From positions 868,001-932,000 of the forward strand of contig NZ_JBDFMH010000001.1 of assembly GCF_047238125.1 (NCBI RefSeq): a DNA stretch of 64,000 bases, given 5' to 3'. Origin of the DNA: JBDFMH01 sp047238125. GTDB lineage: Bacteria; Pseudomonadota; Alphaproteobacteria; Sphingomonadales; Sphingomonadaceae. The translations under genes and the position numbers were made by a program. The notes under the pieces were generated by a model, which did no database searches, was not told the DNA's origin, and saw only the letters and a program-made list of their open reading frames with translations. Below are positions 18,217 through 27,003 of this stretch, in pieces (position 1 is the stretch's first letter; each line of letters begins with the position of its first letter).

Positions 18217-20490
18217 ATGGTGTCGCGCAAAGCGGATGGTCGCCAGCTGCAGCGGATCGCACTGATCGGCAATTATCCGCCACGCTTGTGCGGCATCGCA
18301 ACCTTCACCGCTCATGTTCGCGACGCGCTGGTGGAAGCCTACCCCGATCTCGATGTCGATGCGTACGCAATGGACGACCCGGGCTCCGCGCACCTCTATC
18401 CTGCGGATGTCGTCCAATCGATCCGTCAGCATGAAATGGCCGACTATCAGTCCGCAGCGGCGCGCATCAACGACAGCGATGCCGACGTCGTTTTGGTCCA
18501 GCACGAATACGGCATCTTCGGCGGTCCCGCCGGAGCGCTTCTCCTGCGTTTGCTCGATCGGGTCGCAGCGCCCGTGGTGGTCACGCTGCACACCGTGCTC
18601 GAACAGCCGAATGCGGACCAGCGCAGCGTCGTCGAAGCCCTGGTGCGGCGCGCATCCAAGCTGATCGTGATGGCGGAGAAGGGACGCGAGATCCTGATGC
18701 GCGTTCACGGAGTTCCTGCCGAGCGGATCGCGGTCGTGCCGCACGGCGTGCCCGATCGCCCGATGGCCGAGCCGTCCGCGCTTGCCGGTCGGTTCGGGCT
18801 GGAAGGGCGGCGCGTCCTGCTGACTTTCGGCCTGCTGTCACCGAACAAGGGCATCGAGACGATGATCCGCGCGCTCACCGCGATCGTCGCTGATGATCCG
18901 ACGGTACTCTATGTGGTCCTGGGCGCGACCCACCCGCATCTGGTTGCCCATGAAGGCGAGGCCTATCGCGAGAGCCTGCAGTCGCTGGCGTCCGAACTTG
19001 GCGTCGCCGACCATGTCCGCTTCATCGACCGGTTCGTGGAGCAGGAGGAGCTGCTCGACCATATCGAAGCCGCCGAGATCTACGTCACGCCCTATCTGAA
19101 TGAAGCGCAGATCACCTCGGGTACGCTTTCTTACGCAGTCGCGCTGGGCAAGCCGGTCGTATCGACGCCTTACTGGCACGCGGCCGAACTGCTCGGCGAT
19201 GGCACCGGCGCGCTGGTCGATTTCGGCGATGCGGCCGGTTTCGCTGGCGCGATCCGGTCTCTGCTTGCCGATCCTGACCGGCTCGGCGGTTTGCGCGCGG
19301 CTGCCTATGGCAAGGGCCGGTCGATGACCTGGTCTTGCTTCGCCAAGGCCTATTACGCCATTTTGGTCGACGCGGCCGAGCGGCGCCCGATCCGCCTGCG
19401 GGCGACGCTGCCTGCAATGACCGCGGTACCGCCGAGCCTGACTGGCGTGGAGCGGATGACCGATGGCTGCGGCATGCTGCAGCATTCCATCTTCAGCGTG
19501 CCGGACCGCGACCATGGCTATTGCGTGGACGACAATTGCCGCGCGCTGATGCTGATGCACCGCGTCGATGGTGATGCCAGCGAGCGCGCCGACGACTTGG
19601 CCAACGTCTATGCCTCGTTCGTCCAACATGCCTGGAACGGTGAACGCGGACGTTTCCGGAATTTCATGGGCTATGATCGCTCCTGGCTCGAATCGGAAGG
19701 CTCGGAAGACAGCTTCGGTCGTTCGCTCTGGTCGCTCGGCGTGACCGCCGGCGAAGCGCGCCGCCCTGAATTGCGGCGTTGGGCGAGCCATCTGTTCGAC
19801 CAGGTGGCGCCGCACGCACTGGAACTCGGGAGTCCGCGGACCTGGGCATTCGCGGTTCTGGGCGCCGATGCGATGCTTGACGTGATGCCGGGTAACGGGG
19901 CGGCGCGACGGATTATCCGCTCGTTTGGCCCGAAGCTGATGAGCCTGCTGGCCGAATGGCGCCGGCCGAATTGGCACTGGTTCGAATCCGTGCTGGGCTA
20001 CGACAATGCCCGCCTTCCCGAAGCATTGATGCGGTGCGGTGTGCGGCTCGGCGATGAGGCAATGCTCACCAGCGGTCTCGAGACACTCGGTTGGCTGGAT
20101 GACATCCAGATTGCGCCTGAGGGTCATTTCCGCGCGGTCGGTACCGACAGCTTCGGCCAACCCTATTCCCCGCCACGACGGTTCGACCAGCAGCCGCTCG
20201 AAGCGTGGGCGTCCTGTGACGCAGCCGCCTACGCGTTCGAACAGACGGGCGACGTGCGGTGGCGTGACGCCGCCTGGCGCGCCTATCGCTGGTATCTGGG
20301 TGACAATGATATCGGCGTTCCGATCGCCGCGCCCAGCGATGGTGGCTGTTTTGACGGATTGATGAGCGACCGCGCTAATCTTAATCAAGGTGCAGAATCG
20401 GTGCTCGCCTTCCAATTTGCTTGTTGCACGATCGCAGCACTCGATGAGAAGGCGGGCTCGACGGAACGGCGGGGCATCAGTCTGCCCTGA
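18217..20490 (+). CDS. GT4-family glycosyltransferase fused to a glycosidase-like helical domain
   Basis: The 757-residue protein has two parts. Residues about 12-380 form a GT-B glycosyltransferase of the GT4 type (IALIGNYPPRLCGIATF at the N-terminus, LTFGLLSPNKGIETMI, and the nucleotide-sugar-binding region around SYAVALGKPVVSTPYWHAAEL). Residues about 385-740 are a helical region that resembles six-hairpin (alpha/alpha toroid) glycosidases, with motifs such as DHGYCVDDNCRALM and WHWFESVLGYDNARLPEA. It starts at ATG 18217 after GGAGGGAG. The GH130 gene follows 30 nt later, so the pair probably builds and recycles one glycan. The linkage, possibly mannose-containing, is inferred only from GH130 biochemistry. 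No signal peptide, so probably cytoplasmic. Confidence 0.85.
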   Translation: MVSRKADGRQLQRIALIGNYPPRLCGIATFTAHVRDALVEAYPDLDVDAYAMDDPGSAHLYPADVVQSIRQHEMADYQSAAARINDSDADVVLVQHEYGIFGGPAGALLLRLLDRVAAPVVVTLHTVLEQPNADQRSVVEALVRRASKLIVMAEKGREILMRVHGVPAERIAVVPHGVPDRPMAEPSALAGRFGLEGRRVLLTFGLLSPNKGIETMIRALTAIVADDPTVLYVVLGATHPHLVAHEGEAYRESLQSLASELGVADHVRFIDRFVEQEELLDHIEAAEIYVTPYLNEAQITSGTLSYAVALGKPVVSTPYWHAAELLGDGTGALVDFGDAAGFAGAIRSLLADPDRLGGLRAAAYGKGRSMTWSCFAKAYYAILVDAAERRPIRLRATLPAMTAVPPSLTGVERMTDGCGMLQHSIFSVPDRDHGYCVDDNCRALMLMHRVDGDASERADDLANVYASFVQHAWNGERGRFRNFMGYDRSWLESEGSEDSFGRSLWSLGVTAGEARRPELRRWASHLFDQVAPHALELGSPRTWAFAVLGADAMLDVMPGNGAARRIIRSFGPKLMSLLAEWRRPNWHWFESVLGYDNARLPEALMRCGVRLGDEAMLTSGLETLGWLDDIQIAPEGHFRAVGTDSFGQPYSPPRRFDQQPLEAWASCDAAAYAFEQTGDVRWRDAAWRAYRWYLGDNDIGVPIAAPSDGGCFDGLMSDRANLNQGAESVLAFQFACCTIAALDEKAGSTERRGISLP

Positions 20491-20520
20491 TCGCGGCGTC
20501 GGTCGAGCGGAAGGGGTCTG

Positions 20521-21801
20521 GTGTACGACGTAATCCACGCGCCACTGCGGTTGCAGGCCGATGCTTCGCGCGTCGTCGTCCGGCCGTTTCATATTCCGAT
20601 CGAAGCCGCGAGCGCCAAGGGGCGCCCGGGCCGGGTGCGCCGCATCGTCGACAGCGTCCTGTCGATGGACGAGACCGCGGCGGAGGCGGAGCTATCGCTG
20701 GTCTTGCGCGATTTCGAAGCGCGCCACTGGCAGACGCGCAATGTGTTTGACACGCGATACAGCGTTCTCGAAGCGGCGCTCGGACTGGACGGCGACACCG
20801 TCGCACCGGTCAAGAAGCAGCTGATCGGCGCCTACTTCTGTCACGAATATAGCTATGCGGCGGCCGCGCTGATGAACCCCAGCATCGTGCCGCATCCCGA
20901 CCAGACCGGGCTCACCAACGGCGCGGTACGGATCGCGATGTCGCTGCGCGCGGTCGGCGAAGGGCATATCTCGTCGGTCGCGTTCCGGGAGGGCATATTA
21001 GGCCCAGGCGCGAGCTTCGAATTGATGCCGGAGCCGCCGTTCGCGACTTCGGCGGATACCGCACAGGAGCTCGGAGAGGGCGCGATCGAGGTCCACCGTC
21101 ACCGCGACAGCTCGCTGTCCGGCACGGTATTGTTTCCAATGACGGAGGCACAGCGCAACGGCCTCGAGGATCTGCGCCTGGTGAAGTTCACCCACGGCGA
21201 CGGCAGCGACGAGTGGCTGGGCACCTACACCGCCTATTCCGGCTCGACGATTCGATCCGAACTTCTGCGTACCCGCGATTTTCGGTCCTTCGTGCTCGCT
21301 CCGATGTCGGGGCCCGCGGCACGCAACAAGGGCATGGCGCTATTCCCCCGCAAAGTTGGCGGTCATTACATGATGATCGGCCGGCAGGACGGCGAGAATG
21401 TCTATCTCCTGAAATCGCGGACGCTGACGAAATGGGGCGAGGGGCAATTGCTGCTGGCGCCACATTATCCGTGGGAGATGGTCCAGATCGGCAATTGCGG
21501 ATCGCCGATCGAGCTAGACGAAGGCTGGTTACTGCTGACCCACGGCGTTGGAGCGATGCGCAAATATTCGATCGGAGCCGTGCTGCTGGACAAGGACGAT
21601 CCGTCGAAGGTGATCGGCCGGACCAGCCAGCCGCTGCTTTCACCGGCAGACGAGGATCGCGAAGGCTATGTGCCGAACGTGCTCTACACCTGCGGGGCGA
21701 TCCGCCACGGCGATCTTCTGTTCATCCCCTACGGCGTAGCGGATAGTTCGGTGGCGTTTGCCTTCGTGCCGATCAAGGGGCTGATCGCGGCGATGCGCTG
21801 A
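20521..21801 (+). CDS. GH130-family glycoside phosphorylase/hydrolase
   Basis: This 426-residue protein is of the GH130 (former DUF377) five-bladed propeller family. Characterised members act on beta-mannosides, mostly as phosphorylases, some as beta-1,2-mannosidases. Family features include GLEDLRLVKF, YTAYSG, NKGMALFPRKVGGHYMMIGRQDG, PWEMVQIGNCGSPIELDEGWLLLTHGVG, and the final blade containing EGYVPNVLYTCGAI. An N-terminal extension of about 100 residues precedes the propeller. The start is GTG at 20521 with GGAAGGGG just upstream. It is co-directional with the glycosyltransferase and convergent with the DUF1989 gene 3 nt away. Substrate and reaction type cannot be read from sequence alone. 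Confidence 0.85.
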   Translation: MYDVIHAPLRLQADASRVVVRPFHIPIEAASAKGRPGRVRRIVDSVLSMDETAAEAELSLVLRDFEARHWQTRNVFDTRYSVLEAALGLDGDTVAPVKKQLIGAYFCHEYSYAAAALMNPSIVPHPDQTGLTNGAVRIAMSLRAVGEGHISSVAFREGILGPGASFELMPEPPFATSADTAQELGEGAIEVHRHRDSSLSGTVLFPMTEAQRNGLEDLRLVKFTHGDGSDEWLGTYTAYSGSTIRSELLRTRDFRSFVLAPMSGPAARNKGMALFPRKVGGHYMMIGRQDGENVYLLKSRTLTKWGEGQLLLAPHYPWEMVQIGNCGSPIELDEGWLLLTHGVGAMRKYSIGAVLLDKDDPSKVIGRTSQPLLSPADEDREGYVPNVLYTCGAIRHGDLLFIPYGVADSSVAFAFVPIKGLIAAMR

Positions 21802-21804
21802 TCG

Positions 21805-22386
21805 TCAATCGATCCGATAGTGGATCGGTTTGAAGCTGCCATTGTTCGAATCCGGCGCCGAACACGCGGTGAGACCGATCACAAGATCCTGTTCTGCGCG
21901 GAAGACGATGCTGTCACCGGCTCGGCTCAGCGGCGCTTCCACGCGGAGTATGCCGGTTTCCCCATCCACTGGAACGTTCATGAAGCAGTTGAACGCGACC
22001 GGAATCTGATCCTCGCCGATCCCGTAGGGCGCGAGCGCGGCCGCAAGGTTGCCGAAGCATCCACGATGCGGATCAGCGTCGCCGTACAGGATGCGGAACG
22101 TATCCTTCGAGCACGGTGTGAGCAGAAAATCGTGGCGGCCGACATCGTCCCGCTCGATCGTCAGCAGCACGCGGCTGCGGTTCGAGTAGAGCTTGTCACC
22201 CGTCGTCAGGTAGATGCGGCTGGCATAATCCAGTGTCCGTCCGGATGAGATCGCCTCGGCGACGTCGTCGCGCGCGAAAGCGAGCAGATCGGCGACCTGT
22301 TCGCCCAGCGGATCAATCACGGTCAGCGTCTGACCGGCATCGAGAGTGAAGGCCGTGCCGCTGCGCGGCGCAATCTCATGCGGCAT
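21805..22386 (-). CDS. DUF1989 / urea carboxylase-associated family protein
   Basis: This 193-residue protein is of the DUF1989 family, often annotated as urea amidolyase-associated protein. It starts at ATG 22386 (MPHEIAPRSG), overlapping the end of the upstream gntA-like gene by 11 nt. Family motifs include DPLGEQVADLLAF, SSGRTLDYASRIYLTTGDKLYSNRS split over adjacent segments, DVGRHDFLLTPCS, GCFGNLAAALAPYG and the Cys near CFMNVPV. The family probably binds a metal and is linked to urea, carbamate or guanidine metabolism in other genomes, though no urea carboxylase gene is in this window. Tight coupling to the GntA homologue suggests joint action on a guanidino compound. Confidence 0.85.
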   Translation of the reverse strand: MPHEIAPRSGTAFTLDAGQTLTVIDPLGEQVADLLAFARDDVAEAISSGRTLDYASRIYLTTGDKLYSNRSRVLLTIERDDVGRHDFLLTPCSKDTFRILYGDADPHRGCFGNLAAALAPYGIGEDQIPVAFNCFMNVPVDGETGILRVEAPLSRAGDSIVFRAEQDLVIGLTACSAPDSNNGSFKPIHYRID

Positions 22387-23074
22387 CGCGCGCGCCTCCA
22401 ACGCCGCGGCTGAACGGGCATTTCCACCCATCACCGACCAGTCGGCCACTATACTGGCGTGCTTCCGATACCGATCCGTGGCGGGCCAGCATAGGGTTCG
22501 GCGCGCCCGCCAGCGCGACATCCCGGTTGATGATCGCGCCGCGCAGTTTCTCATATTGGCCCATCGCGCGAAGCTGCTCGAATTGGTCGTGGAGATTGAA
22601 GACGAGGGCAGGAGTGGCGAAGCGCCGGGCAGGCCGCGAAGCTTGCGGATGCAGGCCGACCACGAAGAATGCCTCCCCCCCGAAGCTCAGCGAGAAATGG
22701 GGATTTTCGGGATCGGAGCTTACGCGCGGGTCAGGCTTCTGGCCAAGCCATTCGTCCTTGTCCGACAGCGACTGGACCCGTTGCCAAAGATGCTGCTCGA
22801 AGGTCGTCTCGTCGAGCGCGTCCGGCCCTTCGAACAACACGACCAGCGTCTGGAACAGCTTCGGATCGGCCCGGTATCCCGACGCCAGATGCATCAGCGT
22901 CGGCAGCACGCGAAGATCGTCCCAGGCCGATCGCATGTCCCGCGCCACGATGAATCGCATCTGACCGCGCGACAGCGCCGATTTTGCGCCAACGCATGGG
23001 AATTCCTGATCGCGCACGAAGGTCCGGAACCGTTCTGCAAGCGGGTGATCGACGTCGTTCTGGGGAGGTAACAT
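22376..23074 (-). CDS. GntA/YqcI-YcgG family heme-dependent N-hydroxylase homologue
   Basis: This protein of about 232 residues is of the YqcI/YcgG family, whose characterised member GntA N-hydroxylates a guanidino group in guanitoxin synthesis. The family signature FVRDQEFPCVGAKSAL is near the N-terminus, and the C-terminal half includes HFSLSFGGEAFFVVGLHP and RRFATPALVFNLHDQFEQLR. The start is uncertain: ATG 23074 fits family length, while ATG 23089 and GTG 23116 are in frame. None has a strong ribosome-binding site. It is divergent from a Crp-family regulator and overlaps the DUF1989 gene. No other guanitoxin genes are present, so the substrate may be a simpler guanidine compound. Confidence 0.82.
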   Translation of the reverse strand: MLPPQNDVDHPLAERFRTFVRDQEFPCVGAKSALSRGQMRFIVARDMRSAWDDLRVLPTLMHLASGYRADPKLFQTLVVLFEGPDALDETTFEQHLWQRVQSLSDKDEWLGQKPDPRVSSDPENPHFSLSFGGEAFFVVGLHPQASRPARRFATPALVFNLHDQFEQLRAMGQYEKLRGAIINRDVALAGAPNPMLARHGSVSEARQYSGRLVGDGWKCPFSRGVGGARDAA

Positions 23075-23193
23075 GCCACGACAACCCATCCCGGCAGGTT
23101 GCGTTGCATTTCGCACACCGATGCTGATCCAGGTCAGGACGATTTTTGCCGTGGCCGATTAGATATGCGATCAGGGCGTGAAAGAGGGGCGCA

Positions 23194-23910
23194 ATGATCA
23201 CAACCAACTTCCTGCGTGGGCGCCGGAGGCGCGAACTTTCCCAGCATGAAAAGGCCGTGCTGGAGGCATCGGTTTCCGAAGTACGCCGCCTGCCGCGCCG
23301 CACGACGATCGTGCGGCAGGGTCAGCCGGTCGAGAATTCCACTTTGCTGCTCGAAGGCGTGATGCTGCGCTACATGGATGACCGGGAGGGGCACCGCCAA
23401 GTCGTGGCGATCCATATTGCCGGCGATTTCGTCGATCTCCATGGCTATCCACTCGCCTGGCTCGATCACGACGTGGCAACCGCAAGCGCATGCCGCGTGG
23501 CGCTGGTCCCGCACCGCAACCTCGAAGCGATCACGCATCAGGAGCCGCATCTGGCGCGCCTGCTGTGGTTCAGCACGCTGCTCGATGCGGCGATGCACCG
23601 CGAATGGATCTTCCGGATCGGCCGGCTGGGCGCCGCGGGGCGGATCGCGCATCTGTTCTGCGAGCTCAACGTGCGGCTCGGCGCGATCGGGCTGAGCAAT
23701 GGGCGCAGTTATCGATTGGCACTGACCCAGATCGATCTGGGCGAGGCATGCGGGCTGACCAGCATCCACGTCAACCGCACGCTGCGGGTGCTGCGCGAGG
23801 ATGGGCTCGTCACTTTCGAAAAAGGGCAAGTGACCATCCAGGACTGGGATCGCCTGCGCCGCTTGGCCGAGTTCGACCCGGCCTATCTCTATCTGTCGGA
23901 CGCGGCCTGA
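23194..23910 (+). CDS. Crp/Fnr-family transcriptional regulator
   Basis: The 238-residue regulator has an N-terminal cyclic-nucleotide-binding-like beta barrel (about residues 25-140) and a C-terminal winged helix-turn-helix (about 165-225, with QIDLGEACGLTSIHVNRTLRVLREDGLV split across the recognition region). The N-terminus has no cysteine cluster, so it is not an FNR-type iron-sulfur sensor; the ligand is unknown. The start ATG 23194 follows AGAGGGG. It is divergent from the gntA-like gene, with about 120 nt between them, and probably regulates that pair, itself or both. A loose GAT-N10-ATC dyad near 23158-23173 could be an operator. Confidence 0.9.
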   Translation: MITTNFLRGRRRRELSQHEKAVLEASVSEVRRLPRRTTIVRQGQPVENSTLLLEGVMLRYMDDREGHRQVVAIHIAGDFVDLHGYPLAWLDHDVATASACRVALVPHRNLEAITHQEPHLARLLWFSTLLDAAMHREWIFRIGRLGAAGRIAHLFCELNVRLGAIGLSNGRSYRLALTQIDLGEACGLTSIHVNRTLRVLREDGLVTFEKGQVTIQDWDRLRRLAEFDPAYLYLSDAA

Positions 23911-23926
23911 CGCCCGGGGTAGTCGA

Positions 23927-25147
23927 TCAGCTCACGAGCAGCCCGTGGCGCTTCTTGCCGAGGCTAAGTCGCTGTTCGCCGCCCACGAGATCGACGACGC
24001 GGTCACCATCGTCGATCCGTTCGCCTTCGAGCCGCACCGCGCCTTCGGCAATCTTGCGCCGCGCCTCGCCGCGCGATGCCACGAAGCCGAGCCCGATCAG
24101 CGCATCGATCACGCTGGTATGGGCAGTGACCGCGAACCGCGGCAGCGCCTCGCCCGACGCGCCCTCCTCGAAGGTGCGGCGCGCCGTCTCACGCGCGCGA
24201 TCGGCCTCGTCGCGTCCGCGGCAAAGCGCCGTCGCCTCGTCCGCCAGCACGATCTTGGCCTGGTTTATCTCCGAGCCCGGCAATGCTTCCAGCCGGGCGA
24301 TCTCCTCCAGCGGCAGATCGGTAAACAGCCGCAGGAAGCGCCCGACATCGGCGTCGTGCGTGTTCCGCCAGAATTGCCAATAGTCATAGGCCGGCAGGCT
24401 GTCCTCGTGCAGCCACACCGCGCCTGAGACGGTCTTGCCCATCTTGCCGCCGTCGGCTGTGGTGATCAGCGGCGTGGTGAGCCCGAACACCTCGGTGCCG
24501 TCGACCCGGCGAGTCAGCTCGATCCCGTTGACGATATTGCCCCACTGGTCCGATCCACCCATCTGCAACCGGCAACCGACCCGGCGCGACAGCTCGCGGA
24601 AATCATAGGCCTGCAGGATCATGTAATTGAACTCGAGGAAGCTCAACGATTGCTCGCGGTCCAGCCGGAGCTTGACCGAATCGAAGCTCAGCATCCGGTT
24701 GATCGAGAAATGCTGGCCAATGTCGCGCAGGAACGGGATATATTCGAGCCGGTCGAGCCATTCGGCATTGTCGACCATGATGGCGTCGGTCGACCCGTCG
24801 CCGAAGGTCAGGAATCGGGAGAAGATGCGCTGGATCGCGGCGATGTTGGCCGCGATCGTCTCGTCGCCCAGCAGCTTGCGCGCCTCGTCCTTGAAGCTGG
24901 GATCGCCGATCTTCGATGTGCCGCCACCCATTACCACGATCGGCTTGTGCCCGGTCTGCTGCAGGCGGCGCAGCATCATGATCTGCACAAGGCTGCCGAC
25001 GTGCAGCGAAGGCGCAGTGGCATCGAAGCCGATATAGCCCGGAACGATCTGTCGCACGGCCAGCGCATCCAGCCCCGCCGGGTCGGTCGCCTGATGGATA
25101 TAGCCGCGGTCTGCGAGTAGGCGGAGAAGATCGGACTGATAGGTCAT
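23927..25147 (-). CDS. tyrS: Tyrosyl-tRNA synthetase
   Basis: This 406-residue class I enzyme charges tRNA-Tyr with tyrosine in the cytoplasm. The signature motifs are HVGS (the HIGH equivalent, within SLHVGSLVQIMMLRRL) and KMGKT (the KMSKS equivalent, within DGGKMGKTVSGAVWLHED). The tyrosine pocket region FLEFNYMILQAYDF and QMGGSDQWGNI are present. A C-terminal S4 RNA-binding domain runs from about residue 340 (LIGLGFVASRGEARRKI). Length is normal for a bacterial TyrRS. It is divergent from anmK; REP-like palindromes lie between the two genes. Confidence 0.97.
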   Translation of the reverse strand: MTYQSDLLRLLADRGYIHQATDPAGLDALAVRQIVPGYIGFDATAPSLHVGSLVQIMMLRRLQQTGHKPIVVMGGGTSKIGDPSFKDEARKLLGDETIAANIAAIQRIFSRFLTFGDGSTDAIMVDNAEWLDRLEYIPFLRDIGQHFSINRMLSFDSVKLRLDREQSLSFLEFNYMILQAYDFRELSRRVGCRLQMGGSDQWGNIVNGIELTRRVDGTEVFGLTTPLITTADGGKMGKTVSGAVWLHEDSLPAYDYWQFWRNTHDADVGRFLRLFTDLPLEEIARLEALPGSEINQAKIVLADEATALCRGRDEADRARETARRTFEEGASGEALPRFAVTAHTSVIDALIGLGFVASRGEARRKIAEGAVRLEGERIDDGDRVVDLVGGEQRLSLGKKRHGLLVS

Positions 25148-25185
25148 GGCGGTTCCGGCTCTGGTGCGGCTCCCCCCCTATCCGG

Positions 25186-25242
25186 TCGTCCCGCGCGAAG
25201 TCGAGGGACGTTGTGCAGCGCGTATCGACTTCGTTCGACGCG
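25186..25242. repeat. Paired REP-like palindromic elements (degenerate)
   Basis: The stretch at 25186-25210 is a slightly diverged copy of the element found at 39402 and 39734 (core CGAAGTCGAGGGACG). A second, inverted and more degenerate copy follows at about 25221-25242 (ATCGACTTCGTTCGACG). Together they form a small inverted pair between tyrS and anmK. Such intergenic palindromes are common in sphingomonads; I infer REP-like behaviour from form only. Confidence 0.7.
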
Positions 25243-25260
25243 ATCGGAGGATCTAAGGGG

Positions 25261-26358
25261 ATGACGGAATTGAAGCTGGCGGTGGGCCTGATGTCGGGCA
25301 CGTCGCTCGACGGGATCGATGCCGCGCTGATCGAAACCGATGGCGATGGCGTCGTCAAGCCTATCGCGTTCCGGTCGGATCCCTATTCCGATCAGGCGCG
25401 TGGCCAGCTGCGGGCTGCAGCCGAACTGGCGCTGATGTTCGAGCGGCCGCGCGCCAATCCGGATATCCAGGCGGCAGAGGAGATGCTGACCCGCCGCCAT
25501 GTGATGGCGGTGCGGCAGCTTCTATCGCAATCCGGCATCGCAGCGGATCGGATCGCGGTGGTGGGCTTCCATGGCCAGACGATTGCGCATCGCCCCGATC
25601 GCGGCTGGACCTGGCAGATCGGGGACGGCGCGGCGCTTGCCGCCGGGCTCGGCATCACTGTCGTAAACGATCTGCGCTCTGCCGATGTCGCGGCGGGCGG
25701 GCAGGGGGCGCCGCTGCTGCCGGTCTATCATCGTGCGTTGGCAGCCGACCTGCCGCGCCCCGTCGGCGTGCTGAACCTGGGCGGCGTCGCCAACATCAGC
25801 TGGATCGGCGAGGGCGATGCGCTGGTCGCATTCGACACTGGGCCGGCCAACGCGCTGGTCGATGATTGGATGCTGGCGGAGACCGGACAGGCCTATGATG
25901 CCGATGGCGCGCTGGCCGCGACCGGGCGGATCGACGAGACGGTGCTGACCGCGATGCTCGACCATCCCTATTTCGATGCGCCGGCGCCCAAGTCGCTCGA
26001 CCGCGCGGATTTCACCATTGCCCCCGCGCGCGGCCTTTCGGTAGCCGATGGCGCCACCACCTTGACTGCCTTTACCGCGGCTACCGTCGCCCATTCGCTG
26101 CGGCTGCTGCCATCGCGGCCCGAACGGCTGATCGTGGCGGGGGGCGGCCGCCACAACGGCACGCTGATGGCGATGCTGGCCGCGGCGTGCGGGTTGCCGC
26201 TCGATCCCATCGAGGCGCTGGGCTGGAACGGAGACGCGACCGAGGCGGAGGGTTTCGCATATATGGCCGTGCGCGCGCTGGATGGCCGCCCGATCAGCTT
26301 TCCAGGCACCACCGGGGTGCCCAAGCCGATGACCGGTGGGATGATCCATCGGCCGTGA
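25261..26358 (+). CDS. anmK: Anhydro-N-acetylmuramic acid kinase
   Basis: The 365-residue kinase converts 1,6-anhydro-MurNAc plus ATP to MurNAc-6-phosphate, allowing reuse of cell-wall fragments. Family motifs are clear: AVGLMSGTSLDGIDAAL at the N-terminus, GFHGQTIAHRP, NLGGVANISWIG, AFDTGPANALVDDWM, and RLIVAGGGRHNGTLM near the C-terminus. I start it at ATG 25261 (MTELKLAVG) because AAGGGG sits directly upstream and family members begin here; an in-frame start at 25213 falls in the repeat. The next gene begins 20 nt downstream. Confidence 0.96.
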   Translation: MTELKLAVGLMSGTSLDGIDAALIETDGDGVVKPIAFRSDPYSDQARGQLRAAAELALMFERPRANPDIQAAEEMLTRRHVMAVRQLLSQSGIAADRIAVVGFHGQTIAHRPDRGWTWQIGDGAALAAGLGITVVNDLRSADVAAGGQGAPLLPVYHRALAADLPRPVGVLNLGGVANISWIGEGDALVAFDTGPANALVDDWMLAETGQAYDADGALAATGRIDETVLTAMLDHPYFDAPAPKSLDRADFTIAPARGLSVADGATTLTAFTAATVAHSLRLLPSRPERLIVAGGGRHNGTLMAMLAAACGLPLDPIEALGWNGDATEAEGFAYMAVRALDGRPISFPGTTGVPKPMTGGMIHRP

Positions 26359-26377
26359 GCCTTGCCTGTGAAAGCGC

Positions 26378-27001
26378 ATGATGCTTGAGAGCGCCATGCC
26401 GATCCGCCCGCTCTTCGTCACGCGTCTCTATCAGGAAAGCCTGGGGGACACCGACTTCGTGGCCGAGCTGGAAGCGGCCGCCTATGCGATTGCCGAGGAG
26501 GATCGTGCCGGGCGCGCCTGGTCGAAGGCGCACGGCTATCGTGGCTATACCTCCTATGCCTCGCTGGATGATCTGCCTCGGCGCGATCCCGCCTTTGCCG
26601 AACTGGCGCGGCGGCTGCCGGCGCATGTCGGCCGTTTCGCCGACGCCTGCGGCTATCAGCGGGGGGGCAGGCGGCCCCGGATCGATGGGCTGTGGATCAA
26701 CATCCTGAAGCCGGGCGGCGGCCATAGCGGCCACATCCATCCGCATTCGGTGGTGTCGGGCACGCTCTATCTGGCGGTTCCGCCCGGCGCAGGAGCACTC
26801 AAGCTGGAGGATCCGAGGCTGCCGATGATGATGGCCACTCCGCCACGCCGCGAGGACGCATCGGAAGACAGCCGCCCATTCATCTATGTCGATCCAGAGC
26901 CCGGCATGATCCTCCTTTGGGAAAGCTGGCTGCGGCACGAGGTGGTAGCCGGGACCGGGAAGGGCGATCGGGTCAGCATCAGCTTCAATTATCGGTGGTG
27001 A
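26378..27001 (+). CDS. TIGR02466-type putative 2OG-Fe(II) oxygenase
   Basis: This protein of about 200 residues resembles the TIGR02466 family of predicted 2-oxoglutarate/iron oxygenases. It has a double-stranded beta-helix core with the probable iron-binding segment GHSGHIHPHSVVSGTLYL, a second histidine in ESWLRHEV, and an arginine in the closing strand RVSISFNY that would bind 2-oxoglutarate. The start could be ATG 26378, 26381 or 26396 (MPIRPLF); the last has GAGAG just upstream and matches the family N-terminus best. It is followed 2 nt later by the SPOR lipoprotein gene. The substrate is unknown. Confidence 0.8.
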   Translation: MMLESAMPIRPLFVTRLYQESLGDTDFVAELEAAAYAIAEEDRAGRAWSKAHGYRGYTSYASLDDLPRRDPAFAELARRLPAHVGRFADACGYQRGGRRPRIDGLWINILKPGGGHSGHIHPHSVVSGTLYLAVPPGAGALKLEDPRLPMMMATPPRREDASEDSRPFIYVDPEPGMILLWESWLRHEVVAGTGKGDRVSISFNYRW

Positions 27002-27003
27002 GC

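Noticed and set aside
18838..20592. A 584-codon open frame on the minus strand
   Set aside because: It is antisense to the clear glycosyltransferase fusion and has no recognisable motifs.
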